The notes below the pieces were generated by a model. It was given only the letters and a program-made list of their open reading frames with translations, did not search any database and had not been told where the DNA came from. Of a stretch of DNA of 5,746 bases, positions 5,712 to 5,746 are shown in pieces; the stretch's first letter is position 1; every line of letters begins with the position of its first letter. The position numbers and the translations under genes were made by a program. This DNA comes from an uncultured Bacteroidota bacterium (lineage in GTDB: Bacteria > Bacteroidota > Bacteroidia > NS11-12g > UBA9320): assembly GCA_913056425.1 (NCBI GenBank), contig CAJXLR010000129.1, positions 1 to 5,746 of the forward strand, in the 5' to 3' direction.

Positions 5712-5746
5712 ATCCTAAAATAAATACCTGGCCTGGACTCTTCCAA
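5696..5746 (+). CDS. Possible start of a downstream gene, cut by window edge
   Basis: An ATG 20 bp after the Mur ligase stop opens a frame that stays open for 17 codons to the window edge, beginning 'MSQYFYPKINTWPGLFQ'. I do not recognise it. It lacks a Shine-Dalgarno sequence, which is normal here. The minus strand is also open over the same bases, ending '...RPGIYFRIKILTH' and a TAA, so the end of a convergent gene is an equally possible reading. Seventeen codons cannot decide between them. Confidence 0.25.
   Translation, partial: MSQYFYPKINTWPGLFQ

Noticed and set aside
1..5746. CRISPR arrays, insertion sequences, tRNA or rRNA genes, defence or phage genes
   Set aside because: I saw no regularly spaced repeats, transposase motifs, terminal inverted repeats or cloverleaf sequences on either strand.

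Overview
The window looks like ordinary chromosomal DNA from a member of the Bacteroidota, probably near the Flavobacteriales. Four things point there. The Mur-ligase gene carries the Bacteroidota-style stretches 'FAHSPSKVKATVDAV' and 'ELHTFSSL'. Two signal peptides end in an '-AQ' cleavage region. No start codon has a clear Shine-Dalgarno sequence. Several starts are preceded by boxes resembling the Bacteroidota -7 element TAnnTTTG. The genus-level assignment is not supported by anything I can see.

Region 1 (1-2064, minus strand) is a metal-uptake ABC operon. It is read in the order substrate-binding lipoprotein (1133-2053), ATPase (366-1136), permease (1-366, cut by the window edge). The genes are tightly coupled by ATGA and TAGTG overlaps. 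The lipoprotein's predicted ligands (His, His, His, Asp) resemble TroA, so the substrate is zinc and/or manganese. Nothing in the sequence decides between them. A strong hairpin terminator (2083-2117) sits just upstream, and its T-tract lies where the operon's -33 element should be.

Region 2 (2065-4255) holds three genes without assigned function. A secreted DUF5995-like protein (2268-3386, minus) is transcribed divergently from a small secreted protein (3464-4033, plus). The latter converges on, and overlaps by 9 bp, a 76-residue single-span membrane protein (4025-4255, minus). The 214-bp gap at 2054-2267 holds the terminator, the operon promoter and some short GTTAC-type repeats, but no RNA gene that I can recognise.

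Region 3 (4256-5746) has a 79-bp divergent promoter region and then an Mpl-type Mur ligase (4335-5675, plus), which acts in peptidoglycan recycling. A possible new start codon lies 20 bp after its stop and runs off the window.

The only multi-gene system with a clear joint function is the metal transporter. I found no CRISPR array, insertion sequence, tRNA, rRNA or defence system, and no convincing evidence of a new system. The best leads are the start-proximal promoter boxes (possible leaderless mRNAs) and the secreted DUF5995-like protein with its uncharacterised N-terminal half.
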